Shown: positions 31,890-45,287, counted from the stretch's first letter. The stretch is DNA of 64,000 nt from Cranoglanis bouderius (GCA_023630585.1 CM042558.1:3410300-3474299), one strand, 5' to 3'. The notes: generated by a model not told the origin, from the letters alone. Made by a program: numbers and translations.

Positions 31890-34025
31890 GTAAATACTAC
31901 TAAAGAGTAAGCAAGTACTAAAGAGTAACTGTAAACTCATCTAAATGCTGTTACGGTGACTTACTGCTTGCATATAAATGCATTCTTATGCCTCCACGAT
32001 ACTGGAGGCATTATGTTTTTGGTTTGTCCGTGTGTCCATCCTTCCATCTGTATTAGGCATACAGGAAGGACTACACTTGGTGGTTGTGGAGGTATCCCCT
32101 TCGGCCCGTTGACGTTGAGTTCTACTTGATGTACTATGCTATTGTATAAACATGTTTTTATACCTGCTCACTCAAAAAGTGATTTCTTGTTCTCTTTATT
32201 TGGGGGAAAAAATGTTAATTGACATTCTAAACGCAATTCACTTTAGTCAAACTCTTCAAAGTCATTGCACCGATATGGCAATGTGATTGACATGTCTATA
32301 TTAGCTCAATAAGTCACTCCGTATTTTTTATGTTTTAAAATGTGGTTGCTTCGTGTAAATGAAGGAGTGAAGTGTGCCAACATGGCTACTACTGAATAGT
32401 CACTGCTACTTAGCATGCATTATGCTAATTGTTGGCCACATCCGTGCATTGTTAAAAATTATTATTAATTAGAATTATTAAAACCATTCCTTGAGTATAA
32501 TCAGCACAAATGACTGATAAGTCGACCCTTAACAACAAGGCACTCTTTAATATAATAGACAGGTCACATGACATGAAGATGACATTCAGCAGAGGGCAAA
32601 AAAAGAAAAGAAAAGATACAGTAAGCGAAACCGACTATGCTACCCGGGTAAATATACCAGGGAAATGCCTACAGGACACACAGGTTTGGCTTCTCAAGGA
32701 GGGACCATGAGACGTGGATATTGTGTAACACAGTGTCTTTATTATAGCAGCAATAAATATTTTAAAGATGAAAATATTTTAAGGGACGTGGATATTAAAA
32801 TAAAATGCAGAACTTCATGTCAGTTACACTCAAGAGCGATCAGCATACCCACAAACAGCTGCTGCCAAAGTAAAGACACCGACCAAACAGATATAACTTT
32901 ATTAAGCAACTGACAGGCCTCAGGTTTACCAGTAGCAGAGCAGGCTAGCTCAGGGCTTGGATGAAACAGCAGTCAGCAAACAATGACGCAATACCTGGTG
33001 GCATATAACTGCCCTAAATATGCTTCTGAAATAAGACGTTAATGACTTGCACACCAAAACAGGGGTGGGGTAATTAAATCAAAATGTACATATGTACATT
33101 GAAACTTCAGAGTGTTAGAAGAAGCGCCATCAGAAGCGTTTATCTACGAAACAATCTTATCAATCTTGTCACAGTGCATGTGGTAAATCTGCCACTGCCA
33201 GTCTGACTGAGATATCACAGATCTTTTCATTGTGAATTCTAGGAAGCCATCATCAATCTTATCACACAAAAGTTTGCTTGATGAAATGATAAAGCTAACA
33301 GTCCATGTGACTGACATATGACTGACTGGCATATGATATATTTGCATACTGAGTCACTGCTTACGCACATGCTTATGTATGTCACTCACCTGTCTAGACT
33401 GTCTTTGACAGTACAATGACTGTAAAAATCCAACGCTCATGGTATCGAACACTAATTATTAGAACATGTTAATATGTGTAGTCAAGAAGTAAAACTGCAT
33501 TGGACAATTGTTGAATAAACATTAACAACCAATGAGTTATAGGAATGTTTGCGTGGAATATTTGACTGAATTCATATCACTTCAGAGTGACTATTGCAGG
33601 TGCTCTTGGTGTCTTGAATTCCTTTTTGTGCACTCTGGTATGTAGAATGATTGATGTTTGGTGGCTTCAGGAATGATTTTGTGCGGCCTGGTTCATTTGA
33701 AACATTTTAACATTTTAAACTCAGAAGACAATTTGACACTATATTTGTCATTAAAGTCTAGCACATGATACATCACATGGCCAATTATATGCACAACAAC
33801 TCTTTGTAAGCCCATAATACTTGCAATGAAAAAAACATATCATAGGTAAATCAATCAGGAAACAAACTTTAATTTTAAAGTAAATGAACCTGTAATAGAA
33901 AGTCCAATATAAGGAATAAGTTAATAGAGTGATATGTTTCTAGTAATAATAGTAAGTCTAGCCTCCTTAGTGTAGATTAGTGTAGGCTTTGATATTCAAA
34001 GCAAAAGAATAATTCATTAAAGTTA
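31890..34025. other. Intergenic, one short repeat, no gene
   Basis: A segment at about 31985-32120 (TGCCTCCACGATACTGGAGGCA and on) has a short palindrome and resembles a dispersed fish repeat. The rest has only short frames without family motifs. Confidence 0.5.
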
Positions 34026-35540
34026 CAGTGCCTATAGAAAATCATCATATCCCTTTGAAATAGTCCATTTTTTTTGTCTTACAGCCTGAAATCAAAACCC
34101 ATTGAAATATATATATTTTTGTTCAAGCTTTATTTACACATTCTGCCTTACATCACGTAACGTAAAAAGGCAACAGTTCGGTAACGTAAAAACTAGAATA
34201 ACAGAATTGGAAAAGTGATCAGTCCCATGATTTAATACTTCGTAGAGCCACCTTTTGCTTTAATTACAGCCATCAGTCTGTTATGTCTCTATTAGCTTTG
34301 TGCACCTAGATTGGGGAATATCTGCCCATTCTTCCTTGCAGAATTGTTCGAGTTCAGTCACATTTCGTGGTGAGCGGTGATTGACTGCTGTCTTCAAGTT
34401 CATCCACAGATTTTCAATTGGATCTAGGTCAGGGCTCTGACTTGGCCACTCAAGGACATTCACTTTCCTATTCTTAAGCCACTGTGTAGTTTTTTTAGCG
34501 GTGTGTTTAGGATCGATGGTGAACCTGCCCATCTTCAGCTGTCTACCAGAGGGCCGCAGGTTTTCCTCAAGAATTTGGGTGTACTTGGCAACGTCCATTT
34601 TCCGTTCAATGCTGACCAATTGCCCAGTCCCAGCTGAAGAGAAACACCCCCACAACATAATGTTGCCACCACCATGCTTCACAGTAGGTATGGTGTGTTT
34701 TGGGTGGTGTGCTGTGTTTGGTTTTTGCAAAAAATAACATTTCCAGGACAGTCCAAAAAGTTAAATCTTGGTCTCATCTGACTATAAAACCTTTTGCCAC
34801 ATGGCATTAGAATCTTCCAAGTGTTTTTTTGCAAAGCTTTTTGAGAAGAGACTTCTTTCTTACCACCCTGCCATACAGGCCAGCTTTGTGTAAAGCTTGT
34901 GAGATTGCTGTCACATGCACAGACCGACCAATCTCTGCCATAAGGACTTGTAAGTCTTTCAAAGTTGCCACTGGCCTTTTGGTAGCTTCTCTGATCAATA
35001 TCTTCCTGGCTCGCTCATCCAGTTTGGAGGGGCGACCCGATTTAAGCAAGGTGTTGGTGGTGCCATACGCTTTCCACTTCTTAATAATGCTCTGAACGGT
35101 ACTCAGAGGGATAGTTAAAGCCTTTGAAATCTTTTTCCTTCTCCTTTCCTTTATCCTTCTCCTAACTTGTGCCTTTCCAGGAGCCCTTTTGAAAGCACCT
35201 TTCCAACCATGGTGTCTTTGCTCAGCCGGTTTTCTTATGAAGTAATCAAAACCACTGTATTTGATGTCCGGTGGGGGGCAATTAGAGTGGTGTGTGATCT
35301 GGGAAGTGACTGTTTGTACCTGAGCAAGTTTATTATGGTTACCCTAATGGGCTGATCACTTATCCAAACTAATTAAATTTTAATAATTGTTCAGAATTTT
35401 TTAAAATGTTATTTTCACTTAGATGTCGAGGGTTATAATGTGTACATACAGCTGGCAAAAGTTAGATTTAATTTAATTTAATTTCCAGGGTGTAATGTGA
35501 CAAAAGGTAAGGATTTTGACGGGGTATGACGATTTTCTGT
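34026..35540 (-). mobile_element. Tc1 (DD34E) element, decayed
   Basis: The left terminus after TA is CAGTGCCTATAGAAAATC; the right end is degraded near 35540. Minus-strand transposase pieces are GRPSKLDERARKILIREAT (35049-34807) and TIPTVKHGGGNIMLWGCFSS to PSQSPDLDPIENLWMNLK (34730-34281). A deletion has removed the second catalytic Asp region (FTIDPKHTAKK), so this copy cannot be active. Confidence 0.88.
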
Positions 35541-36960
35541 AGCATAGCCGGCATTGCACATGGTGAATTTAGGCATGTGTGTGGCTTCTAAGCAATCTGC
35601 TGATGTTTTCAGAGGAATTTTACAACTTAGTAGTTAGTGCTGTAATATTTTATGACCTTCAGTCTTGTGTTGTGAGCTGGTGTGGCCTACCATTTCACAG
35701 GTGAGTTGATGTTGCTGTTGATGTTTCCAGTTCATAAATCCTATGACATCCTATGACAGCGTCATATTGAAAGTCACTGAGCTGTTCAGTACAACTTCAT
35801 TTACTGGTATTTGCTTGTTAGAAATGGGTGCGACTGAATATGCTGGGATTGGCCAAAAGTATGTGGACACCTGACCATCATATCCATATGTGGGCCTTCC
35901 CCAGACTGTTGATGATGTCCTAAAACAAGTCAGGAATGGCACTTATTAATATCGTTTCTTCTCATTTGAAAAGTCCTAGATCCTTCTGTAAGTATTTTAA
36001 CCCAATGCATTAGGAATGAATAAACACTGAGCCGACATGAAATGATAAAGGGCGTTTATTTATATATATTTCTACCCTACTCCAATTGTAACCACTCCTA
36101 AGAATGGCTTAGGGCTGTGATTGGACAGTATGCCCTTTTCAGTGTGACAATAGCCTGATGGTTGTTTTTCATTAAAGACATCAAGTGACATAACAGCAAC
36201 GCAATGAAAGTTTTACTTTTAAGTGTGACACACTGTCCGCATGTCACAATGAAAAGCAGTGCTGTTTGTGTTTGTGTATCAGTCACACCACATTATTCCA
36301 GTGGTGTGACTGATTTTCAGTCTGGCACTGAATCTTGGAATGAACCAGAACTTTCAGTTCACTGAAAATTCACCACAGTAACCCGCTGCCCTTTATTATC
36401 TTTAGTAATATTATACAATTCATCAAGTTGTGGTATATGTCGTGCAAAGATTCTGTAAAAATGGGGGGAGGGGGGTGTAACCACCTGGACACCACTTATT
36501 TGAATGCTTTTATTTGAAAGATCAACCACTTGGGAAATTTGCAAAAGGGACATGCGGGCATTTGGATGTCTGTAACAGAGTGTGCCTTGTCATTATCTGC
36601 TGCTGAAGGTGTACTTCCAGGCACACTTTAGTTTCAGCTAAAAGCTTACACAACCAGGTAAAAGCATCTGAAATGGTGTGTTAAAGTAGGGTTGGAATTG
36701 AAACTCAGTAGAGTGGAAGATCTAAAAGAAACACACCCACTAATTCACCTAACTGAACTCTGTCTCTGCATTTTGTCAGCCTTAATAGGTGTGTTAGAGC
36801 AACATACAATTCAAGGTTAAGGAAAGTTCTGCCCAGTTTTTTTTTTTTTTTTTTTTTGTAATATAGGGAGGTGCTGTCGTAGGATCGGCTATCAGATCAG
36901 ATGATGCATTTGGAATTCCATAATTGTCAGCACAGTCACTCGACACGCCCACACACATTA
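35541..36960. other. Upstream region of the first CA4-like gene
   Basis: Contains a Tc1-type terminal scrap at about 35848-35945 (GGCCAAAAGTATGTGGACACC) and a perfect hairpin at 36278-36314. A T20-type run lies near 36838. No coding exon is recognised. Confidence 0.55.
36278..36314. repeat. Perfect 14-bp inverted repeat with a 9-base loop
   Basis: ATCAGTCACACCAC at 36278-36291 and its exact complement GTGGTGTGACTGAT at 36301-36314 flank ATTATTCCA. It lies about 700 bp upstream of the first CA4-like gene. It could be a MITE relic or a protein-binding palindrome; there is no direct evidence of function. Confidence 0.85.
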
Positions 36961-36967
36961 AGTGAGA

Positions 36968-36976
36968 TATATTTAA
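36968..36976 (+). promoter_or_regulatory. TATA-like element of CA4-like gene A
   Basis: TATATTTAA lies about 50 bp upstream of the first ATG (37018), a plausible core promoter position. A CACGCCCACAC motif lies about 24 bp further upstream. Confidence 0.4.
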
Positions 36977-37017
36977 GGAGGGAACGAATGTGACTTCTAG
37001 AATTTTGCACAACTGCA

Positions 37018-39892
37018 ATGTTGGACTTCACTGGTAAAAAGGTAAGACCTATTGTCCATAGAATATGACACAGATTTGCATTATTATTTGAACCAATTTT
37101 AAAAGTATATATATATATTTTTTACATTAATATAATTTGATTTGATTGTTATTAGCAAGAGGAAAGTCATCAGCATTACCATTTCATACAGCAGACTGAA
37201 AAGAAAAAAAAACAACAAAAAAAAACAAAAAACGAATTGCTTTAAGACATTATGAAATTTGTTTGACATTGTCTTATATATGCAGATGAATGTGCAGCTC
37301 ATGGGATTTCTCACTGCCTGTCTGCTTTCCACTGTTTATAGTGAAGGCACAGTAGGTGAGTGATAGAATAGACTGACAAATTGATTTTGCCTCTGTTTTT
37401 ACACTCGGCCCTTATTTTTCTTATTCATATTCTTGTTGTTACTGATACCATTGTTCTAACCTTTTTTTTTAATATCACCTTTTCAGAATTCTGCTATCAT
37501 TTGCCACAATGCAGTAAGTAGTCTTTTTTTTTCCTACCGAGACGCTAATTCTTTTCTGATTGTATAGTCTGCGTGTGTGGAAATGGTCCCTATATGTGCT
37601 TATATTTAAAATAATTTCAAAATATAAAAGTATTAGAATAGACTATAGATGTGTACACGTAGTAAAACAATTCTTCACTACCAATCTGTAAAATAACAAT
37701 GTTGCATGTATATGTAGTGATAAATGATGGCTAAGATGTGCAATGGTGCAAGCTTTTTAATGTGTAGCTATTAAAATGTGCATGACTGTGTAAAAAAACG
37801 AAAAGTTATTAATAATTTATTATTTTTTAAATTTATTTATTTACTTTAAAAAAAAAAAATTCATGGGCTATTTCTTTCATCCATAGATTTGGGATTGGGC
37901 GTTTGTGTACAATCAGTTAATGTATTATACAACCCCAGTTCCTAAAAAAAAAAAAACTTGGGACAGTATGGAAATGTCAGGATATCCATTACAGACTCAT
38001 GGCGGTTTTTAAGACAGCGACTTCTGAGGGATTGGAGATCATGAGCATTCAGAACTGGTTTTCGGCCTCGCCCTTTACGCACCAAGATTTGACCAGATTC
38101 CTTGAATCTTTTAATTATATTTTGCACTGTAGAAAGTAAAATGCCCAAAATTTGTCTTTGGGGAATGTTGTTCTCAAAGTGTTGGATTATTCGTTGACGC
38201 AACAGTTGGCAGATTGGCGAGCCTCGACCCATCCTTGCTCTTGAAGGACTCTGCCTTTTTTGGAGGCTCCTTATATACTATGATTAGACGATTGCCTCAC
38301 CTGTTTCACATCACCTTCTTATTCATCGCTATTAGTCCTAAGTTGCCCCTGTCCCAACTTTTTTGGAACGTGTTGCATGCATCAATTTCAAAATAAATGT
38401 TTAACTTCAAAAAACTATGCAGTTGATTCGGTAAAACACCAAATACCTTGTCTTTATATGTTTTTTTTGTTTAAATACAAGTCAAAGTACATTTACAAAT
38501 CACTCCTCTTTGTTTTTATTAGCATTTTCCATACTGTCCCAACTTTTTCCAGAATTGAGGTTGTATTATAACTATATTATATATTAAATAATATAATATG
38601 AGACCAGTTTAGGACCTTGGTGAAAAACTATTTACAGAAATAATGTTTAGGTTATAATAGTCTTTGCTTTGATTATTATCATAATATAGGTTTTTCCTTT
38701 TTTCTTTTTTAAACCCAATGTTCTGCTGAGTATCTGGTGAATATTAAATGCTGAGCCAACATTATTGAGGGCAATTCGCGTCCCACATCTGCCTCACAAT
38801 TATTTTAAATAGATCTGTAACCTGAACTGTATTTTCCCACAAGACCGTATCTTTTTGCACATCTTGACTCAAACAGACATGCATAGAGCATACATGCAGT
38901 TTCTGGTAGGGAACGTAATCAGACACATGTAAATGTACCTACTGCTGACTTGTGCAGCTCTACACACTATAAGCAATATAGTAAACAGTGAAAGTAAGCA
39001 ATGAAGCAATTTGAGACACAGCTAAGAGTATAAGTTAGGGGTTTTTGCATGAAATTGAAACTCAGCACAAATAAGCAGTAAATAATAGACTATTTTTGCT
39101 CTGCATTTTGCTTGTTTTGCAATTTTATATGATGGCTTTCTCCTCAGATCCAAGCAAATGGCCTACTATAGTACCACACTATTGCAATGGCACTCGTCAG
39201 TCTCCCATCAATATTGTGACTGCTGATGTGAGGGCTGATCATAACCTGACAGCCTTCAGCTTCAATGGCTTTAATGACAGCTCCACCCTCTTAAACATTG
39301 TAAACAATGGAGAATCAGGTGAGGTAACATTAGTCAGGAGATGCACTGTCACTTTATACTGTACAATATGATTACAATGGTCCTTCATGGTCCAGGTTGA
39401 CTTTTTATAACTGTGTTGCTTTTTTTGTTGTTGTTGCTTTTTAAGCCCCTAGTGGAGCAAACTTTCAGTGGCAAATATCCTGCAACCTAGTTTATTATAT
39501 ATACAGTCATGGGAAAAAGAAAGTACAGCTTCCTTCAGTTTTATGTTTTTATTTATCAGGGCATAAATAACAATTATGTGGTCCTCACCAACTTCTATAA
39601 ACAAGCAAATAAACTCAGGTGACAACAAAAAACCTCAACATGTAATCATTTTTTCGGTTTGCAAAATTGCATCTGAACAAATCCAAAAGTTCTGGAACAA
39701 TGTCCTGTGGACTGATGAGACCAAGGTGAAGATGTTTGGTCATCAAGCACAGCACCATGTTTCGTGAAAAACCAAAAACAGCATATCACCACAAACACCT
39801 CATATCAACTGCCATGGTAGTGGTAGTTATAACTTTATAAGAGAGCTGTGCATAAATGAATGCTCTCAAACTTAACAATGAACTGACGTTAC

Positions 39893-39991
<99 letters not shown>

Positions 39992-42406
39992 TGTATAATA
40001 TATACACTGTATAATCAAATGGTAGCAAATGCAATGCATAATATCATGTATATGCAAGTCAAGTGCTTCAATTATTGTTCACATCAGACATCAGAATGGG
40101 GAAAAAATGTGATCTCCCTGGTTGTTGATAGACGGGCTGGTTTGAGTATTGTTTTAGAAACTGCTGATCTCCTGGAATTTTCAGGATTTGAAAAACAAAA
40201 ATACATTGTTGATGAAGAGAATGGCCAGACCAGTTTGACTCTGACAGGAAGTCTACTGTAATTCAAATAACCACTCTACAACTGTAGTGAGCAGAAAAAG
40301 CATATTAGAATGCATTACGATGGGTTTGGGTTTCAAACACCTGTCAGCCAAGAATCTGAGGCTACAGTGGGCACTCCTGGGCAGAGATTGCTAATAACTT
40401 CAAATGAGACGCTGATTTGAAAATTCTTTGCCTCTTTAGTGCAAATCGTTCTTGATGATCAAAAGATGAGTGTGTCAGGAGGAGGCCTTCAGAAAGAGTA
40501 CAATTCCAAGCAGCTTCACTTTCATTGGGGCAATGGCTCCTCTGTCAGTGGATCAGAACACACTGTGGATGGCAGACAATATGCAATGGAGGTGTGGAAG
40601 CTGTTGGTATAAAAATTTTAATGATATTCCAGACTCAGTGATTTAATTCAACTTTATTTAGTATTTGTGTTTTTCTCTTTCAGATGCACATAGTAAATAT
40701 TAAGACTGATGTATCCCCCGCTGCTGCCAGTGACTCAACAGCTTTAGCTGTTCTTGGTTTTTTCATTGAAGTAAGTCTTTGCTTTACTAATTGCCTTGAT
40801 ACAGTTGCCTTGTTTCCCTGACAACTTGTAGTTATTACATTGTGGCTCTTTATTATTATATTCTTAGGCAACCAATGACAGTGGCAAACCAGAGAGCTGG
40901 AAGAACCTCACCTCTTTTTTGTCAAAAATTCCTCAAAAAGGTACAGGCATAATTCTTGTGTAGTAAACCGATTGAGAAGCTGCTTATTTGCACAACCAAT
41001 AAATAATAATTGAATAATTGATAAATAATAATTGTACATGATATGTGCCATTCAATTGGTCATTCAGCACAGGTGTAGAGGCATAAATTGAAAATTGCAT
41101 TATTGTACATCACAATTATTTAAAACAAAATGCTTTAGATGGATTCAAATGCACCCCAAGAAAATGCTACATGTGGCAGTGCTTCAGCTTCAGCAAAACC
41201 CACTTCTTCAGAACAATAGCAGCAATAACAAAGCACATGTGACAAGTACTTTGAATTCATCAAAGATTTTGCAACTTTTAACCCTAACCCTAGATTTTGT
41301 AATGATTAGGACATTTGCATTCCAATCAGTCTTACAATGTGGGAGAGAGGAACCTGAGGTGTTTGGCTTGAGATAAAGACCAGAACAAAACCCTTTTTTT
41401 TCAGCAGGCACTGTAATTCCTCACACCTTACTCAAATGTTACAAATTCTAACAAAAGCGGATTTAGAGCATCAGCATAGGATTAATAGTGTGTGACAGGA
41501 AAACATGATCACCTCTGAATCATCTTATTTCTTAAAACGCTTTAATCTCTTCTTAATTGTCTGGTTAAGACAATTCATTGTCATTTTTCTTCTTCTTGAT
41601 TTTAGGTGACTCAGATGACATTATGAATCAATTTACTGTAGATAGTCTGCTTCAAGGAGTGGACCGGACTAAATATTACCGTTACCTTGGCTCTCTGACT
41701 ATACCAACATGTAATGAAACTGTGGTATGGACTGTATTCAAAGACCCAATCAAAGTCAGCAAAGATTTGGTAAGCCTTCAGTTTATGCACCCTGCTGATA
41801 TGTAGTTCACTGCAGGCTATTTCATCGCATTCATTCATTTGGCAGACATTTTTTTCCAAAGCAACTCATATTTAATATAAGTAGGGATCTGAGCAAACTT
41901 GTAGAGTAACAGACTTGCTCAAAAGCTTAAACATTGACTCTCTAGCAGTACTGTCAAGTTACTAGCACAGAACCATAACCTCTGAGCTACGTTTGATCCT
42001 TATATTCCACGATTATTTTATTATTTGTATATTTCTGCCAATTAATAAACAGCATCAGAACTGTAAATGCGTCATAATTTACCCAAGAACCTTTTTTTCC
42101 CCCCTGGCCTAACACACTTATACATCAGCATGTAAAAAACAAAGCTTCTGAGATTAGGATTATGGTTACAGTTTTAAAGACCAGTTTTTAACGCAAATTT
42201 ATTCTTTCTGTCACTAGGTTGACTTTTTCAGCAACACAGTGCACATCCATACAATGGAAGATCCTTTCATCACCAAAAACTACAGACCATTTCAGGCTCT
42301 GAATGGCAGGGTTGTGACAACACAACCTTCATCAGCAGTCACACTTCATCACACTCTGTCCATCAGCACAGTGCTTCTCTACTCTGTATTGCTTCGATGT
42401 TTGTAG
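37018..42406 (+). CDS. ca4-like: Carbonic anhydrase 4-like, tandem copy A (nine coding exons)
   Basis: A zinc enzyme interconverting CO2 and bicarbonate, probably GPI-anchored outside the cell. Coding exons: 37018-37041, 37286-37355, 37487-37513, 39148-39318, 40440-40591, 40684-40770, 40868-40940, 41606-41769 and 42218-42406 (957 nt, 318 aa). The ATG opening exon 2 is an alternative start (310 aa) directly before the signal peptide MNVQLMGFLTACLLSTVYS. CA4 cysteines are present in FCYHLPQC, HYC and IPTC. Zinc ligands are in QLHFHWG and EMHIVN, with the SEHT glutamate; Thr199 is kept in SLTIPTC, but position 200 is Ile. The proton-shuttle position (NNGES) is Glu instead of His64. Several N-glycosylation sites exist (NGT, NLT, NDS, NET). 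A hydrophobic C-terminal tail suggests a GPI signal. All introns are GT-AG. The orthologue (ca4a/b/c) cannot be resolved. Confidence 0.9.
37930..38563 (-). mobile_element. Short Tc1-like element encoding only a DNA-binding domain (copy 1)
   Basis: A 634-bp element between TA dinucleotides with termini CAACCCCAGTTCC and GAATTGAGGTTG and the CCCAACTTTTT/TTGGGACAGTATGG subterminal motifs. The minus strand has one frame (38232-37942) beginning MGRGSPIC, with a helix-turn-helix pair (IIKRFKESGQI, KGRGRKPVL). It stops without any catalytic domain. The element lies in intron 3 of CA4-like gene A. A related copy is at 47372-48015. Confidence 0.8.
39504..39822 (+). mobile_element. Tc1-like fragment in intron 4 of CA4-like A
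   Basis: The terminus CAGTCATGGGAAAAAGAAAG is followed by a transposase piece with VLWTDETKVKMFG. The remainder is deleted. Confidence 0.7.
39894..39990. repeat. (TA)n microsatellite
   Basis: About 48 uninterrupted TA units in intron 4 of CA4-like A. Confidence 0.97.
40030..40400 (+). mobile_element. DD36E-family fragment, N-terminal half, next to exon 5
   Basis: The segment corresponds to the start and DNA-binding part of the family seen at 1391 and 42470: the stretches RAGLSIVLETADLLEFSG, then the MARPV-like and TTLQL-type region near 40220-40280, then the REQKKHIRMH-like and SAKNLRLQWALL-like region to 40375. It is decayed and ends about 40 bp before the acceptor of CA4-like exon 5. Confidence 0.7.
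41825..42000 (-). mobile_element. Degraded SINE in intron 8 of CA4-like A
   Basis: It contains TCATTTGGCAGACATTTTTT and the diverged body of the SINE type seen at 18975, ending near a CTCTGAGCTACG tRNA-like head complement. Confidence 0.5.
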
Positions 42407-42469
42407 TCCCTGTCTACCAAGACAACAGTGTGATGATGAATGTTTAGTCTAGACACTTGTTTCCATGAA

Positions 42470-43260
42470 TGTTTCAATCATACCTAAATTAATTCCCCAC
42501 ACCAATACACCACCTCCACCAGCCTGGACTGTTGACACAAGGCAGGTTAGGTCCATGGATTCATGCTGTTGGCACCAAGTTCTGACCCTACCATCTGTAT
42601 GCCTCAGCAGTAATCAAGAGTTCATCAGACCAGGCTACATTCTTCTAGTATTCAACTGTCTAGTCTTGGTGAGCCTGTGCCCACTGCAGCCTCAGCTTTC
42701 TGTTCTTGGCTGACAGAAGTGGAACCTTATGTGGTCTTCTGCTATTGTAGCCCATCCACCTTAATGTTCGACAAGTTGTACATTCTGAGATGCTTTTCTG
42801 CTCACCACAGTTGTACAGTGTGGTTATCTGAGTTAATGTAGCCTTTCTGTCAGCTAGAACCAGTCTAGCCATTCTCTGCTGGCCTCAATTCTGTTGACTT
42901 GTATCAACAGGTCATTTGATCTAGTCATCTGTCCATAGAACTGCAGCTCACATCCCCCCCCCCCATTCTAATTCAATTCAGTTTTTTTTGTATATCACTT
43001 TTAACAATGGGCATTGTGCCAAAGTAGCTTTACAGAATCATATACATTAGTATATAGATTTTAAATGTATGAATTTATCCCTAATGGCTGATATGAACAT
43101 TACATGAAGCTGCTGACCTGTGTCTGCATGATTTTAAGCATTGTGCTGCTGCCATATGATTTGCTTTGGATAATTTTAGATAACTGCATGAATGAGTACG
43201 TATTGCATGAATGAGTAGGTGTACAGGTATTCCTAATCAAGTGCTCTATAGGTGTATTTA
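42470..43260 (-). mobile_element. DD36E-family fragment immediately 3' of CA4-like A
   Basis: The minus strand encodes MARLVLADRKATLTQITTLY (42872 downward) through LRLQWAQAHQD and on to SDELLITAEA in broken frames. The family's outer sequence (GTGTACAGGTATTCCTAATC) lies at about 43212-43240. The fragment begins only about 64 bp after the stop codon of CA4-like A. The next AATAAA is at 43279-43284, so the transposon probably forms much of the 3' UTR. Confidence 0.75.
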
Positions 43261-43261
43261 A

Positions 43262-43393
43262 GCAACTGATTGCTAGCAAATAAAATACAGTTTTCTTGGA
43301 ATTCTCCTGTGATCACTTTTTTAGTCTTCTTCTACTCTGTTTATTGGTTTGGTGCCACAACACTATCTTTTTATCTTAATTTAAAAAAAAAAA

Positions 43394-43436
<43 letters not shown>

Positions 43437-43710
43437 AATGAAAATAAAAAAATAAATATGGCAGTAATTTAAAAAGTTTGGAATTTTTACAAAAAATTGC
43501 TATAGCACTGAAAATATTCACTCCCGACAATCACTCCCTTTCCGTCAAACTGACCCCAGTGAACAGAACTAACAGCATGAATATTTTCAGCAAGTGAAAA
43601 AGAGCTCGATGATGAACTACTCCAGCCAAATAATATTGATTATGCTGCACCCCACAGTCTGACATGGCTACTTAATTTTCAGAATAAATGTTGGAATACT
43701 GTGATTTAAA
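43262..43710. other. Intergenic with an (AAAT)n tract
   Basis: Contains AATAAA at 43279-43284 and an A-rich (AAAT)n microsatellite at about 43380-43438. Nothing else is seen. Confidence 0.6.
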
Positions 43711-45215
43711 CAGTGGGAATAGAAAAGAATCCTCCCCCCCCTTTAAAATAATCACTTTTTGTTGCTTTTCAGCCTAAAATGAAGACACAGTTTTTGTTTT
43801 ATCCAGCTGTATTTACTCAGTGCAACTTATAACATCCAAGGGAAAGATATAACACTAACATCTCAGGAAAAAAAAAAAAGAAAAAAAAATACAGAATCAC
43901 TAAAATAACTTGTAAACTCAATAAGGTGTAGCTAATAGCCTTCTCAATGGCACACAAAGCCATTTGACTTTCAGCTGTGATCAGCTGTGGTCATTTTGAT
44001 TAGCTCAGCATGAAAAGAGCTTTCCTGGAGCGTTTTTCATTCCTTGGTAGTGCAACTGAAGCAAACAATCAAATATGGGTGTCAAGACACTGTCAAAAGA
44101 TCTCCGGGATAAAGTTGTGGACAGGCACAAGTCAGAAGATAGATACAAAAAAATGTCAAAGGCTTTATTAATGCCTAGAAGCACAGTGAAGTCTATAAGA
44201 AGTGGAAGATATTTGGTACAACACAGACCCTCCCTGGAACAGGACGTCACTCCAAACTGGATGAAAGAGCCAGGAGGAAACTGGTCAGAGAGGCTACCAA
44301 GAGGCCTACAGCAACTCTGAAGCAGTTGCAGAAATGTATGACAAAGAATGTTCATTGTGTGCATATGACAACAATATCACAAATTCTCCACAAATGTGGC
44401 TTGTATGGGAGGGTTGCAAGAAAAAAGCCACCTACAACTGAGCTTTGCCAAAATGCACCTTGAAGATTCTGAGACCACATGGAAAAAGGTGTTATGGTCA
44501 GATGAGACTAAAATTGAATTATTTGGCCTCAACACCAAACGATATGTCTGGCGGAAATCCAATACAGCTCACCATCCAAATAACACCATTCCTACAGTAA
44601 ATCATGGAGGTGGTAATATCATGGAGGTGGTGTTATGGGGGTGTTTGTCTGCAGCAGGGACTAGAGCACTTTTCAGGATAGAAGGAAAAATGGATGGGAC
44701 AAAATACCATCAAATTCTTGAGGAAAAAAATGCTGCCCTCTGCCAGAAAGTTGTCAATGGGAAGAAGGTTTACCTTTCAATATGACAATGACCCAAAGCA
44801 CACAGCAAAACTGACCACACAGTGGTTGAAAGAGAAAAAGGTGAATGTCCTTGCATGGCCTAGTCAGAGCCCAGACTTAAACCCCATTGAAAATCTGTGG
44901 AATGACTTGAAGACTGCAGTCCACAAATGGTCACCATCAAATTGAACTGAACTTGAGCAGTTCTGCAAAGAAGAGTGTGCAAATATTGCAAAGTCTAAAT
45001 GTGCAAAGTTAGTAGAGACATATCCCAACAGACTAAAGGCTGTAATTAAAAAATTAAGGCAAATTAAAGCAAGGGGGCGATCCTTTTTCCAACTCAGTGA
45101 TTCTGGTTTTTAATTTTTAATTTTTTTTCTGACATGTTGGTGTTATAACTTTCACTTGAATGTTATAAGCTGCATTGAGTAAATACTGCTGGATAAAAAA
45201 ATTGGATTGGCAAAA
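43710..45215 (+). mobile_element. Tc1 (DD34E) element, decayed
   Basis: The inverted repeats share the TTATAAC and GAGTAAATAC blocks (43810-43860 and 45140-45190). The transposase starts at ATG 44075 (MGVKTLSKDLRDKVVDRHKS). Frame-shifted pieces follow: VLWSDETKIELFG (44396-44785), then YDNDPKHTAKLTTQWLKEKK and PSQSPDLNPIENLWNDLK (44694-44945). A small tandem duplication repeats GGNIMEVV near 44610-44640. Confidence 0.88.
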
Positions 45216-45287
45216 ATTGCCACATGGCATGAGTAAATGTGTACTGTATGAATGGTGCCCTGTTATGAAGTGTCTTTGCATCCAGTG

